A stretch of 7,267 nucleotides of DNA from Anaerolineae bacterium (GTDB lineage: Bacteria; Chloroflexota; Anaerolineae; B4-G1; SLSP01), in contig JAFGNI010000021.1 in NCBI GenBank assembly GCA_016927095.1, forward strand, positions 1 through 7,267. The letters run 5' to 3'. Positions 1-6,129 of this stretch are shown here, one piece after another. The notes beneath the pieces are model-generated. The model saw only the letters and a list, made by a program, of their open reading frames with translations, ran no database searches and was not told the DNA's origin. Positions within the stretch are counted from its first letter, which is position 1. Each line of letters starts with the position of its first letter. A program made the translations under genes and the position numbers.

Positions 1-1358
1 TATGAGGTGAGATACGTCGGCAGTGATGCAGGGTTGTCGCCCACGCCATCCCAGGTTAGCTGTCGCCCTTGACTGTCAATCACTGAAACTTCCCAGCCGT
101 TGCTCACAAGCACTTCAGGCCGGCTGTCCGGTCGAGCGGCACCATCGATATCGACGAGCACAGCGCTGTGCTGCTGGGCAGTCGTTCCTAGCCACCACTG
201 CTTTGGCGCCATCGGCCATCCGGATACGAGAGCACCGTTGTGATGCCAGGCGTAGACTTTCTTGTCCCAGCTGCCGACAACGACCTCCAAGTCGCCGTCC
301 CCGTCAAGATCAGCAACCGCGGGAGATCCCGTCACATTGTCGCCGGTCAAAGCGGGCCAGCCAGCTAAGGAGTTGCCGTGGTAGTCAAGTACGTGCACCT
401 TGTGCCCATCGACGCCGCCCCAGTAGCTACCGCCCCCCACCACAATGTCGAGGTAGCCATCTCCGTTGAGATCGGCCAAAGCTGGCGTGGACATAACGTT
501 CTCATTGAGGTAACGCGGAAAACCAGCCATCACGGTACCATCTGGCTTGAAAGCATAGACGGCACCGCCTTGCATCGACCCGAAGTAAGGGTCGGCGTGG
601 GAATCCGTGCCGATGACCACCTCAACCAGCCCATCGTCATCGATGTCGCCCACAGCAGGTGAAGACCAGACCGTGTCATAGACGTGACGAGGCCAACCCT
701 TGACGAGATCACCGTTGTGATGCCACGCATAGACCCGATGGTCAAATGCCCCCGTGATAATCTCAAGGTCGCCGTCGGCATCCAGGTCAGCAACAGCAGG
801 CGTGCTCGCGATGCCGGCTGTGTAGCCAGTGGCCTCTCGATCATAAGTGACTTGGGGCCAGCCGCTGTAGAGGGCACCGCTGTGGCTGTACACGACAACG
901 CCACCGTTCTCCGGCACCTGAAGGATATCCCCCACCGGTACAATGACCTCATGCCATCCATCGCCGTCCAAGTCGGCGATTGTGATAGCCGCGCGGATGG
1001 TCGCAGCAGCAGGGTTGGGTGCGACAGCGTTCAGCGCAGATGCGGTGTTGCGTGACCAAAGAATCGTGCCCTGACTGCTATTCGCCTTGACCGCATGGAC
1101 CCAGCCATCAGACGTACCCACAACGATCTCGGGGGTCCCATCACCATCTAGATCACCCAGGGCCGGCGACGCAAACTCGATCTTGGCAGAGGGCAGCAGT
1201 GCCACTAGCTCGAACGGCATCTCTACGATGCCTTGCGCTGATGCAGGTATCACCTTAAACACCGAAGAAACAAGGCCAACCACAAGCGCCCACACCAGAA
1301 GTCTGAGCCACAACTTGTGGCGACACTGTCTCAGCTCTGCTCCTCGGATCGACGTCAA
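1..1358 (-). CDS. Secreted FG-GAP/VCBS-repeat beta-propeller protein (3' end beyond window)
   Basis: The frame is open from 1358 to the left edge (452 codons seen), so the C-terminus is missing. Counting from TTG at 1358, residues 1-41 form a signal peptide: arginines near R5/R10/R13, a hydrophobic stretch of about 20 residues, and a PASA|Q cleavage site near residue 41. It is followed by seven FG-GAP-type repeats, with DxDxDG calcium-loop cores near residues 69, 129, 191, 238, 296, 350 and 403. Most cores continue as (L/P)EIVVG-like strands, and several blades end in G-x-x-x-x-GWP. The seventh loop (DIDGAARPD) is degenerate. This spacing fits an integrin-like or PQQ-like propeller whose blades bind Ca2+. 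Known FG-GAP proteins are extracellular adhesion or ligand-binding parts; no catalytic domain is visible, so the partner is unknown. TTG was chosen because GGAGGTG lies 5 nt upstream; an in-frame ATG at 1382 falls at the predicted transcript start. The gene is probably transcribed from its own promoter. Confidence 0.9.
   Translation of the reverse strand, partial: MTSIRGAELRQCRHKLWLRLLVWALVVGLVSSVFKVIPASAQGIVEMPFELVALLPSAKIEFASPALGDLDGDGTPEIVVGTSDGWVHAVKANSSQGTILWSRNTASALNAVAPNPAAATIRAAITIADLDGDGWHEVIVPVGDILQVPENGGVVVYSHSGALYSGWPQVTYDREATGYTAGIASTPAVADLDADGDLEIITGAFDHRVYAWHHNGDLVKGWPRHVYDTVWSSPAVGDIDDDGLVEVVIGTDSHADPYFGSMQGGAVYAFKPDGTVMAGFPRYLNENVMSTPALADLNGDGYLDIVVGGGSYWGGVDGHKVHVLDYHGNSLAGWPALTGDNVTGSPAVADLDGDGDLEVVVGSWDKKVYAWHHNGALVSGWPMAPKQWWLGTTAQQHSAVLVDIDGAARPDSRPEVLVSNGWEVSVIDSQGRQLTWDGVGDNPASLPTYLTS
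228..257. repeat. Direct repeat within propeller gene, copy 1
   Basis: This 30-bp stretch matches 705-734 at 27 of 30 positions, including a perfect 16-bp core CACCGTTGTGATGCCA at 233-248. On the coding strand it encodes the VYAWHHNGA segment of blade six. The copies are 477 bp (159 codons) apart, in phase, and three blades apart. It is best read as a conserved or duplicated blade segment, not as a mobile or regulatory repeat. Confidence 0.75.
705..734. repeat. Direct repeat within propeller gene, copy 2
   Basis: Partner of 228-257 with three mismatches; the perfect 16-bp core is at 710-725. It encodes the VYAWHHNGD segment of blade three. Identity here is higher than elsewhere between the blades, so either a recent partial duplication or selection on this strand-turn could explain it. 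Confidence 0.75.
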
Positions 1359-1363
1359 GTTGG

Positions 1364-1370
1364 CACCTCC
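1364..1370 (-). promoter_or_regulatory. Ribosome binding site fixing a TTG start
   Basis: GGAGGTG lies 5 nt (ccaac) before TTG at 1358. It complements the usual 16S rRNA 3' end and sits at ideal spacing, with no competing ATG nearby downstream. It decides the start against the in-frame ATG at 1382, which would leave essentially no leader. Confidence 0.8.
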
Positions 1371-1388
1371 AAACGGTTCCATAACAGT

Positions 1389-1417
1389 ATTATAACCAAA
1401 AAGTAACCCAATGTCAA
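1389..1417 (-). promoter_or_regulatory. Consensus sigma-70-type promoter for the FG-GAP gene
   Basis: Reading the minus strand, a perfect -35 hexamer TTGACA (1417-1412) is followed by exactly 17 nt and a perfect -10 hexamer TATAAT (1394-1389). Transcription would begin about 7 nt further on, near 1382, giving a leader of about 24 nt that holds the ribosome binding site of the downstream gene. The bases just upstream of -10 do not form an extended TGn motif. The promoter lies between the end of the transferase gene at 1630 and the FG-GAP gene, in a locally AT-rich patch, so the FG-GAP gene is probably expressed independently of the upstream genes. I saw no obvious operator inverted repeat around it. 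Confidence 0.85.
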
Positions 1418-1629
1418 CCATTAGTTAGGAATCTGCTTGAGCTCATGTCATCACCCAGAATCCGGAGATCAAGCGCACTACCGGCAGGGATCAGCCCGTG
1501 GAATGCGGCAGCAACATGTCACCGCAGGACAAGTCAACCGGCTCTATGCAGAGAGGAGCACCCAGGAGGATACTGCGCAGAACAACCGGTCAAGGACAGC
1601 GGCTCCGCCCACACGCCTTGGCTCGGATC
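1418..1629. other. Intergenic gap without a recognisable gene
   Basis: These 212 nt separate the stop of the second transferase from the FG-GAP promoter. On the minus strand only reading frames of about ten codons or fewer start here, none with a convincing ribosome binding site. An 8-bp palindrome CTGCGCAG (1573-1580) and short ACCGGT and GAGCTC palindromes are present, but no stem followed by a T-run, so I do not call an intrinsic terminator. Plus-strand frames crossing it run antisense into the transferase gene and look non-coding. Confidence 0.6.
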
Positions 1630-2907
1630 CTAATCGTGCGACAAGTCGACAGAACGCGCCGGATCCTGTCCTGGCCCTTGTCCTAGCACTTGCCGGACCC
1701 AAAGAAAGATAAGGAAGATCCAGACTGGCACGGCACTGAGTTGCACAAATCCGCTCACGGCATCCGTGGGCAGTAGAGCGTATAGGTTAGGCGTGAAGTG
1801 AATACCCCAGTAACTCACGAGCATGTGGAACACACTTAGGCCAATGTACCAGCCCAGAAGTCTGTCGCCGTGACCTAGCAAAATGACGACCACCAGCCAG
1901 CTCAGTGACTGCAGCCCTAGTCCAGGTGCGAAAATGAACAGCGTCACGAGGGGCCAGAACACAGCCGTGATCAGGGAGCCTCTTCGCATGAGCCACACTA
2001 CAAGGATGGTCGGCAACAGCACAATCGGCAACTTCAGTGACAGCAACACACTGAAGTCGGCTGCTGGCGCACCTGCAATCCAGCGAATGCCGTTCCACAA
2101 GCCCGTATATCCCCACCACCCTGGTATGGCGCCGGCCTGCAAAGCTCGCTTCGTGAGAGAAAGCAGTTCTGGGAATCCGCCGCCATAAGCAATGACGCTG
2201 ATCACGAGGCCAGCCAGAGGAACTGCCCCTGCGCCTCCAACGAAAACGAGCTTCGCGCGGGCTCGGATGCGCTCACTGACCAATACGCATAGCACCAAAA
2301 TGCCCGGCCAGGTCTTGGCCAGGATTCCGAGACCCAGACTCAGTCCGGCGAGCAGAGACTCCCGTTGTGATGAATCCGGCGTCAACAAAGCCAGTGACAG
2401 GAACAGAAAGAGCGTGGGAATCGTGTCGAACTGACCGTGGTAGCCTGAGACGAGAAGCGTCACGGGGTTGAGTGCATAGAGAAGGAGCACCTGGTTTCTA
2501 CGCTCAAGCGACGATCCGTGCCTATCGCAGTAGCGTGCGAGAACTCCGATCAGCAGCACATCTGCCAGGATAGACGGAAACTTGATCCAGAACGTGTAAT
2601 CCAGCCCTACCGTTCGCGCCAGCCAGTCCGAGCCGGCCATCCAGTAGATGAAAGCAGGCAAGTAGGGCATCCGACCGAGGACGTACTTGCCAGCAAGCAA
2701 CTCGCGGCCCGTCTCTCGAAAGATGTACATCTCATAGGCAGTGCCCTGTCGGAGGATTAGCGCCGGCACGATGCGAAGAACCAGCGCGAGTGCTGCAACC
2801 CACCCCCCGGGGAGCTTCGGCAGGCGAGCGGGTTGGCGCCCGAGTACCCAGAAGAAGAGGCCGGTGCAGGCCAATGCCCAGCCCAATCCCATCAGCAGCA
2901 CGGACAT
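1630..2907 (-). CDS. GT-C fold polytopic membrane glycosyltransferase (GT87/ALG6-like)
   Basis: Predicted 425-residue integral membrane protein with about eleven hydrophobic segments, the first at the N-terminus. Motifs typical of bacterial GT-C enzymes using polyprenyl-phosphate sugars are: an external first loop with acidic residues E59, E65 and E69 followed by G-x-Y and PYLPAFIY (81-88); WIKFPSILADVLL (107-119); NPVTLLVSGYHGQFD (147-161); and KTWPGIL (198-204). It probably transfers a sugar from a lipid carrier to a glycan or protein outside the cell; donor and acceptor cannot be read from the sequence. The usual Asp in the first loop seems replaced by Glu. ATG at 2907 is preceded by GGGAGG only 3 nt away; GTG at 2901 would have 9-nt spacing and is a real alternative. 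The open frame extends up to 3072, but that part lies inside the upstream gene and looks non-native. It overlaps the upstream gene by 16 nt, suggesting translational coupling. Confidence 0.85.
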   Translation of the reverse strand: MSVLLMGLGWALACTGLFFWVLGRQPARLPKLPGGWVAALALVLRIVPALILRQGTAYEMYIFRETGRELLAGKYVLGRMPYLPAFIYWMAGSDWLARTVGLDYTFWIKFPSILADVLLIGVLARYCDRHGSSLERRNQVLLLYALNPVTLLVSGYHGQFDTIPTLFLFLSLALLTPDSSQRESLLAGLSLGLGILAKTWPGILVLCVLVSERIRARAKLVFVGGAGAVPLAGLVISVIAYGGGFPELLSLTKRALQAGAIPGWWGYTGLWNGIRWIAGAPAADFSVLLSLKLPIVLLPTILVVWLMRRGSLITAVFWPLVTLFIFAPGLGLQSLSWLVVVILLGHGDRLLGWYIGLSVFHMLVSYWGIHFTPNLYALLPTDAVSGFVQLSAVPVWIFLIFLWVRQVLGQGPGQDPARSVDLSHD

Positions 2908-4571
2908 GAGCCTCCCGCCCCACCAAGACGAGGTAGTTGCACGTTGTGTGGACGACTCGTGAATCGGGACTGCAGACGAAGAACCTGCTCTTGGGTGATC
3001 CTGTAGAGCGAGGACTCGCTTGTCACCGGATTCAGTCGGAAGTTGCGGTCGAGGATCGCATAGCTGTCCCAATAGGAGGGCTCTGATTCCAAGAGATAGT
3101 AGACTGGAATCCCCTTGTTGAGCAGAGCAGTGACTGCGGAAACCAGGGTGGGCTCGAAGTAGGGGATCCCGGTATCAGGGACATCAGGGGGGCGCTGAAC
3201 CCGCCGGTAGTAGAAAGGGATGCGGCCCGTGTAGAAGGCAATCGCATCGTTGGCATCGTAGGCGAGGATCACCGCATCAAGCTCGGTGACATCAACCGTA
3301 GCAAGGATGTTCTCCACATATGTTCTGGTGGCTTGGTTCCGATCGGCGAGGTGTCCCACCGCCGCCGGCAGAGGCACGACGAGCACTATAGCTATGATCA
3401 ACCCAACGATACCTCGCCAGATCCCCGTGACCCAGCGCGGTACACGGTGGACATACCAGAGACCGGCAGAGATCGAGAGCGCGACCAGAGGGAGGAGGGG
3501 CAAGGCAAAACGCGCATTGATGCCGCGTGCCGGAAACGCGTACAGACCATAGAACGCCACGAAGACCCCAACACCCGATATCATCAGGACACGAAGTCGA
3601 GGTGATGACACCAGGAAGCCTACGAAACCGACGAGGATCAGCGGGCCATACCCCTCCCAGACGGCCTGAACGATGGCAACCAGACTGGCCGATCCCACTG
3701 GGGAGCTACCGAACGCATACTGGAGGCTGAACTTCGGCCACGCGTACCACCCATGCTCAACACTGTAGGGCGTCTTCAGCGGGCCGCCATAGAAAGCGGT
3801 ATTGAACACAGCGATCCCTAGGAATGCCAACCCCAGCGACAGGGCCAAACTTCGCACCAAGCGACTCTTCAGTTGTGACCCGAGAGTGCGACCAGCGAGC
3901 AGATAAGCCACAACAGGCAGCAGAAACACTGCGGCTGAGTAGCGACCGAAGATAGCCCAACCCAACATCATGCCCGCAAGCCAACCCGCCATCACCTGTC
4001 GCTTGTGATCAATCTGCCGGTCCGCCCAGACCAATATCGCAAGTCCAAACAGAAGCATAGTGGTGACGGGCAGATCTGACCACAGGGACGTCGAGAACTG
4101 GAGATAGGGGGGGGCCAGAGCGAGGAGGATCGCGGCTGTCAGACCAGCCCTTGCACCCAGCAGCAAGCGCCCCAGCCAATAAGTTACCATTGCACCCAAT
4201 GCGCCAAAGACAGCTGGGACGATGAGCATCGCCTGCTGCATCGGCAGAAGCCACTTGGCAAGCAGCAGCACCAAAGGGAAGCCAAGTGGGTAGTTGAGAT
4301 AGAGGCAGCCGGTCGATCCGCCACCTACGTTGAAGCCCGCCATCGTGAAGTAGGGGCCGATCTCGTGGTTGTAGGGATGGCAGAAGGCAAAGGGCCGACC
4401 TTCAGCCAGCCTCTCCGCTGCATACAGATACGCCAAGGGATCCCAACCGTCGATGGTGCGTTGGGTAAACCGCAAGCAGAGCACGAGAAACAGGACCGCG
4501 ATCACTAGGACGGCCGCATCGACTGGAAGGCGACGAGGACGGCGCTGACGCGGTTCGTTCCGGAGCAGCAC
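2892..4571 (-). CDS. GT39/ArnT-like membrane glycosyltransferase (PMT_2 / RgtA-D-like)
   Basis: Predicted 559-residue protein. An arginine-rich cytoplasmic tail (4-14) precedes the first membrane segment (about 18-35). The first external loop holds D41-G-W-D44, the expected site of the acidic catalytic/metal motif of the PMT/ArnT clan, followed by AAERLAEGRPF. Further clan features are YLNYPLGFPLVLLL (91-104), a GRLLLGARAGL segment (134-144), SDLP (165-168), GRYSAAVFLLP (209-219) and NARFALPLLPLVAL (352-365). About eleven membrane segments end near residue 401, followed by an external domain of about 155 residues, as in many family members. Such enzymes transfer sugars from polyprenyl-phosphate donors to protein, lipid or polysaccharide; the substrate here is unknown. 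GTG at 4571 is the first possible start after an in-frame TGA (4589-4587) and has GGGGGT 6 nt upstream. The C-terminal 35 residues, after SLYRI, end in an odd CPCC and overlap the next gene's start. Confidence 0.88.
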   Translation of the reverse strand: MLLRNEPRQRRPRRLPVDAAVLVIAVLFLVLCLRFTQRTIDGWDPLAYLYAAERLAEGRPFAFCHPYNHEIGPYFTMAGFNVGGGSTGCLYLNYPLGFPLVLLLAKWLLPMQQAMLIVPAVFGALGAMVTYWLGRLLLGARAGLTAAILLALAPPYLQFSTSLWSDLPVTTMLLFGLAILVWADRQIDHKRQVMAGWLAGMMLGWAIFGRYSAAVFLLPVVAYLLAGRTLGSQLKSRLVRSLALSLGLAFLGIAVFNTAFYGGPLKTPYSVEHGWYAWPKFSLQYAFGSSPVGSASLVAIVQAVWEGYGPLILVGFVGFLVSSPRLRVLMISGVGVFVAFYGLYAFPARGINARFALPLLPLVALSISAGLWYVHRVPRWVTGIWRGIVGLIIAIVLVVPLPAAVGHLADRNQATRTYVENILATVDVTELDAVILAYDANDAIAFYTGRIPFYYRRVQRPPDVPDTGIPYFEPTLVSAVTALLNKGIPVYYLLESEPSYWDSYAILDRNFRLNPVTSESSLYRITQEQVLRLQSRFTSRPHNVQLPRLGGAGGSCPCC

Positions 4572-4626
4572 TTCTAGACCCCCACGTCAGTTGAACGAGG
4601 AACACCTGCCAACACAGAGGGCAGTG
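4572..4626 (-). other. Short intra-operon gap
   Basis: These 55 nt separate the CARDB hydrolase stop from the GTG start of the first transferase. I see no -35/-10 pair and no hairpin with a T-run. The only signal is GGGGGT at 4583-4578, a one-mismatch ribosome binding site for the transferase. This supports co-transcription across the gap. Confidence 0.55.
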
Positions 4627-6129
4627 TCAGCGAGAGATCAGGGGCAACATCACGCGTTCCGTGCCGACTAACAGTGCGTACATCAACGTGTTGTTCAGCT
4701 CGTTGCTCTCCCCCACCATATCGTCCGGATCGACCACCAGATAGATGGGATGAACACCTGGCGACACGCTGGTCAGGGTCGCGGTCACGATCTGCGTATT
4801 GCCACACCCCGGCGAGGATGCCACGATCAAGTCCGTGCCGATCTGACTGCTCGTGTCCGGAGGATTACCCCGATAGAACCTGGCGGGCGCACCGCCAGCA
4901 CACGAAACCTCCCCTGCATTCGAGATCGTGGCTGACAGGGTCACAGTGACAGGTTCGCCGTGAAGAGAGAAGGCCCCGCCCGCATCGGCCCAGATCCGGA
5001 CCGGCAAGAGATCGACTGCTGGCTGGATCTGGGAGGTGTAGGCTGCGTAGTTGTCCCCGAAGACCGTACGGACTGGCGGCGTGCCAGGATCATAGAGCCA
5101 ACCGTTGTTCTGGTCGTAGTCTGGTGGTCGCTGCAGGCTCCACCAGGCCCAGCGCTGCACGAGACGACCACCATCCGCAGGATACCCATGCTCGCCCGTC
5201 GCGGTCCGTAGGAAGTCGAAGGTCTCGTTCATGTAGGCATTGACCACCGAGGGAGGAAATCCCGGTTCCAACCATTCGGGCATCTGAACGCCAAACTCCG
5301 TGATGATGAGTGGATGGTCTTGATACCCTCTGTCCGCCATCCAGGCCCGGAAACTCCTCACAAGATCCTTGAACAGCTCTACATTGGCGTTGTCGCCGAA
5401 TGACATAATCTCACCATATGGTAAGTCTATGCCCGGCGGGATCAACGCTCCCCAACAGTAGTCCGGATCATAGTCGCAGCTCACCTCGTTCAGAATGTAT
5501 ACATGGATGTTCCACACATCCACTGGCATCGGCCCACCGTACATCTGATGATAGCTGTCCAACACCATATCGAGGTACAGCAAGCGGATGGGCGTAGGCT
5601 GAATGATGGCGCCTGTAGCCACCTTGGCCGTAGGATCGACCGACTTGATGAATGCATACAAGTCATGGTAGGCTTCTGCATAGGCTTGTGGTTCCAGCCT
5701 ATCTTGAACGGGCGAATCGGGCTCATTGCCCACGATCCAGGTCTGGCCAGGCACAGCCGTCGCTCTCGCGCTGATCGTAGCCAGATCTGTACCGCGTAGA
5801 CCGTAGGTTCCCGAAGTCGTCTGGTACAGGCGGATCATGGGCATGTACTGCAGGTCATCCGTGGCTCCCCCACCACCATTCATACCGAAGTCGACATACC
5901 ATCCGACCCTAAGATCCTCGACGGGATAGTCTTCCATCGATCCAAGGGCGTCGACGCCGTAACGACATAGCGACATGGGTTCACTGGCAGTAGTCGGTTG
6001 ATCCCTTGCGGCTACAACCGCGCCCGGCGCTGAGATAGCACCGGGCAACAGCAACCCCGTCATCACCACGGCGACGATGGAGAACACACCCACGCGACAA
6101 CGCAGCAAACGACATCCACTGGTGATCAG
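4627..6129 (-). CDS. Exported clan GH-A glycoside hydrolase with C-terminal CARDB domain
   Basis: Predicted 500 residues from a CTG start. Residues 4-41 form a signal peptide: basic CRLLRCR, a hydrophobic core, and cleavage near VVAA|RD. The catalytic domain (about 50-365) has the clan GH-A pattern: WIVGNEPD with acid/base E136, WNIHVY after a later strand, ITEFG with nucleophile E278, and WAWW at a late strand. It resembles GH39- or GH128-like (Asl1-type) hydrolases, but I cannot fix the family. Cys218 and Cys225 flank a short acidic loop and may form a disulfide. Residues about 373-488 are a CARDB Ig-like adhesion domain ending in VVDPDDMVGESNELNN, with Cys410/Cys442 as a likely second disulfide. 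The protein ends in MLPLISR, a tail style I associate with exported Chloroflexota proteins. It likely acts on a surface glycan outside the cell. CTG at 6129 is preferred because GGAGGTG sits 5 nt upstream; TTG at 6180 would overlap the previous gene by 55 nt without a good site. Confidence 0.87.
   Translation of the reverse strand: MITSGCRLLRCRVGVFSIVAVVMTGLLLPGAISAPGAVVAARDQPTTASEPMSLCRYGVDALGSMEDYPVEDLRVGWYVDFGMNGGGGATDDLQYMPMIRLYQTTSGTYGLRGTDLATISARATAVPGQTWIVGNEPDSPVQDRLEPQAYAEAYHDLYAFIKSVDPTAKVATGAIIQPTPIRLLYLDMVLDSYHQMYGGPMPVDVWNIHVYILNEVSCDYDPDYCWGALIPPGIDLPYGEIMSFGDNANVELFKDLVRSFRAWMADRGYQDHPLIITEFGVQMPEWLEPGFPPSVVNAYMNETFDFLRTATGEHGYPADGGRLVQRWAWWSLQRPPDYDQNNGWLYDPGTPPVRTVFGDNYAAYTSQIQPAVDLLPVRIWADAGGAFSLHGEPVTVTLSATISNAGEVSCAGGAPARFYRGNPPDTSSQIGTDLIVASSPGCGNTQIVTATLTSVSPGVHPIYLVVDPDDMVGESNELNNTLMYALLVGTERVMLPLISR

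Noticed and set aside
530..961. Minus-strand open frame of 143 codons inside the FG-GAP gene
   Set aside because: It lies in another frame of a gene with clear repeat structure; composition is Arg/Ser/Thr-rich as expected of a shadow.
1380..1382. ATG at 1382 as the main start of the FG-GAP gene
   Set aside because: It sits at the predicted transcription start only 6 nt after the -10 box, with no room for a ribosome binding site; TTG at 1358 has an ideal GGAGGTG.
23..1395. Several plus-strand open frames opposite the FG-GAP gene
   Set aside because: Their protein sequences lack domain character and the opposite strand holds an uninterrupted gene with a signal peptide and calcium repeats.
1573..1590. 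CTGCGCAG and ACCGGT palindromes as a terminator or operator
   Set aside because: Arms of only 3-4 bp, no loop and no following T-run; such palindromes are expected by chance.
1437..1712. Plus-strand open frame of 91 codons across the intergenic gap
   Set aside because: TTG start without a binding site, runs antisense into the transferase gene, and is hydrophilic with no recognisable motif.
2908..3072. N-terminal extension of the second transferase up to 3072
   Set aside because: It would overlap the upstream gene by about 180 nt, is hydrophilic and low-complexity, and precedes a natural membrane start; it looks like a shadow frame.
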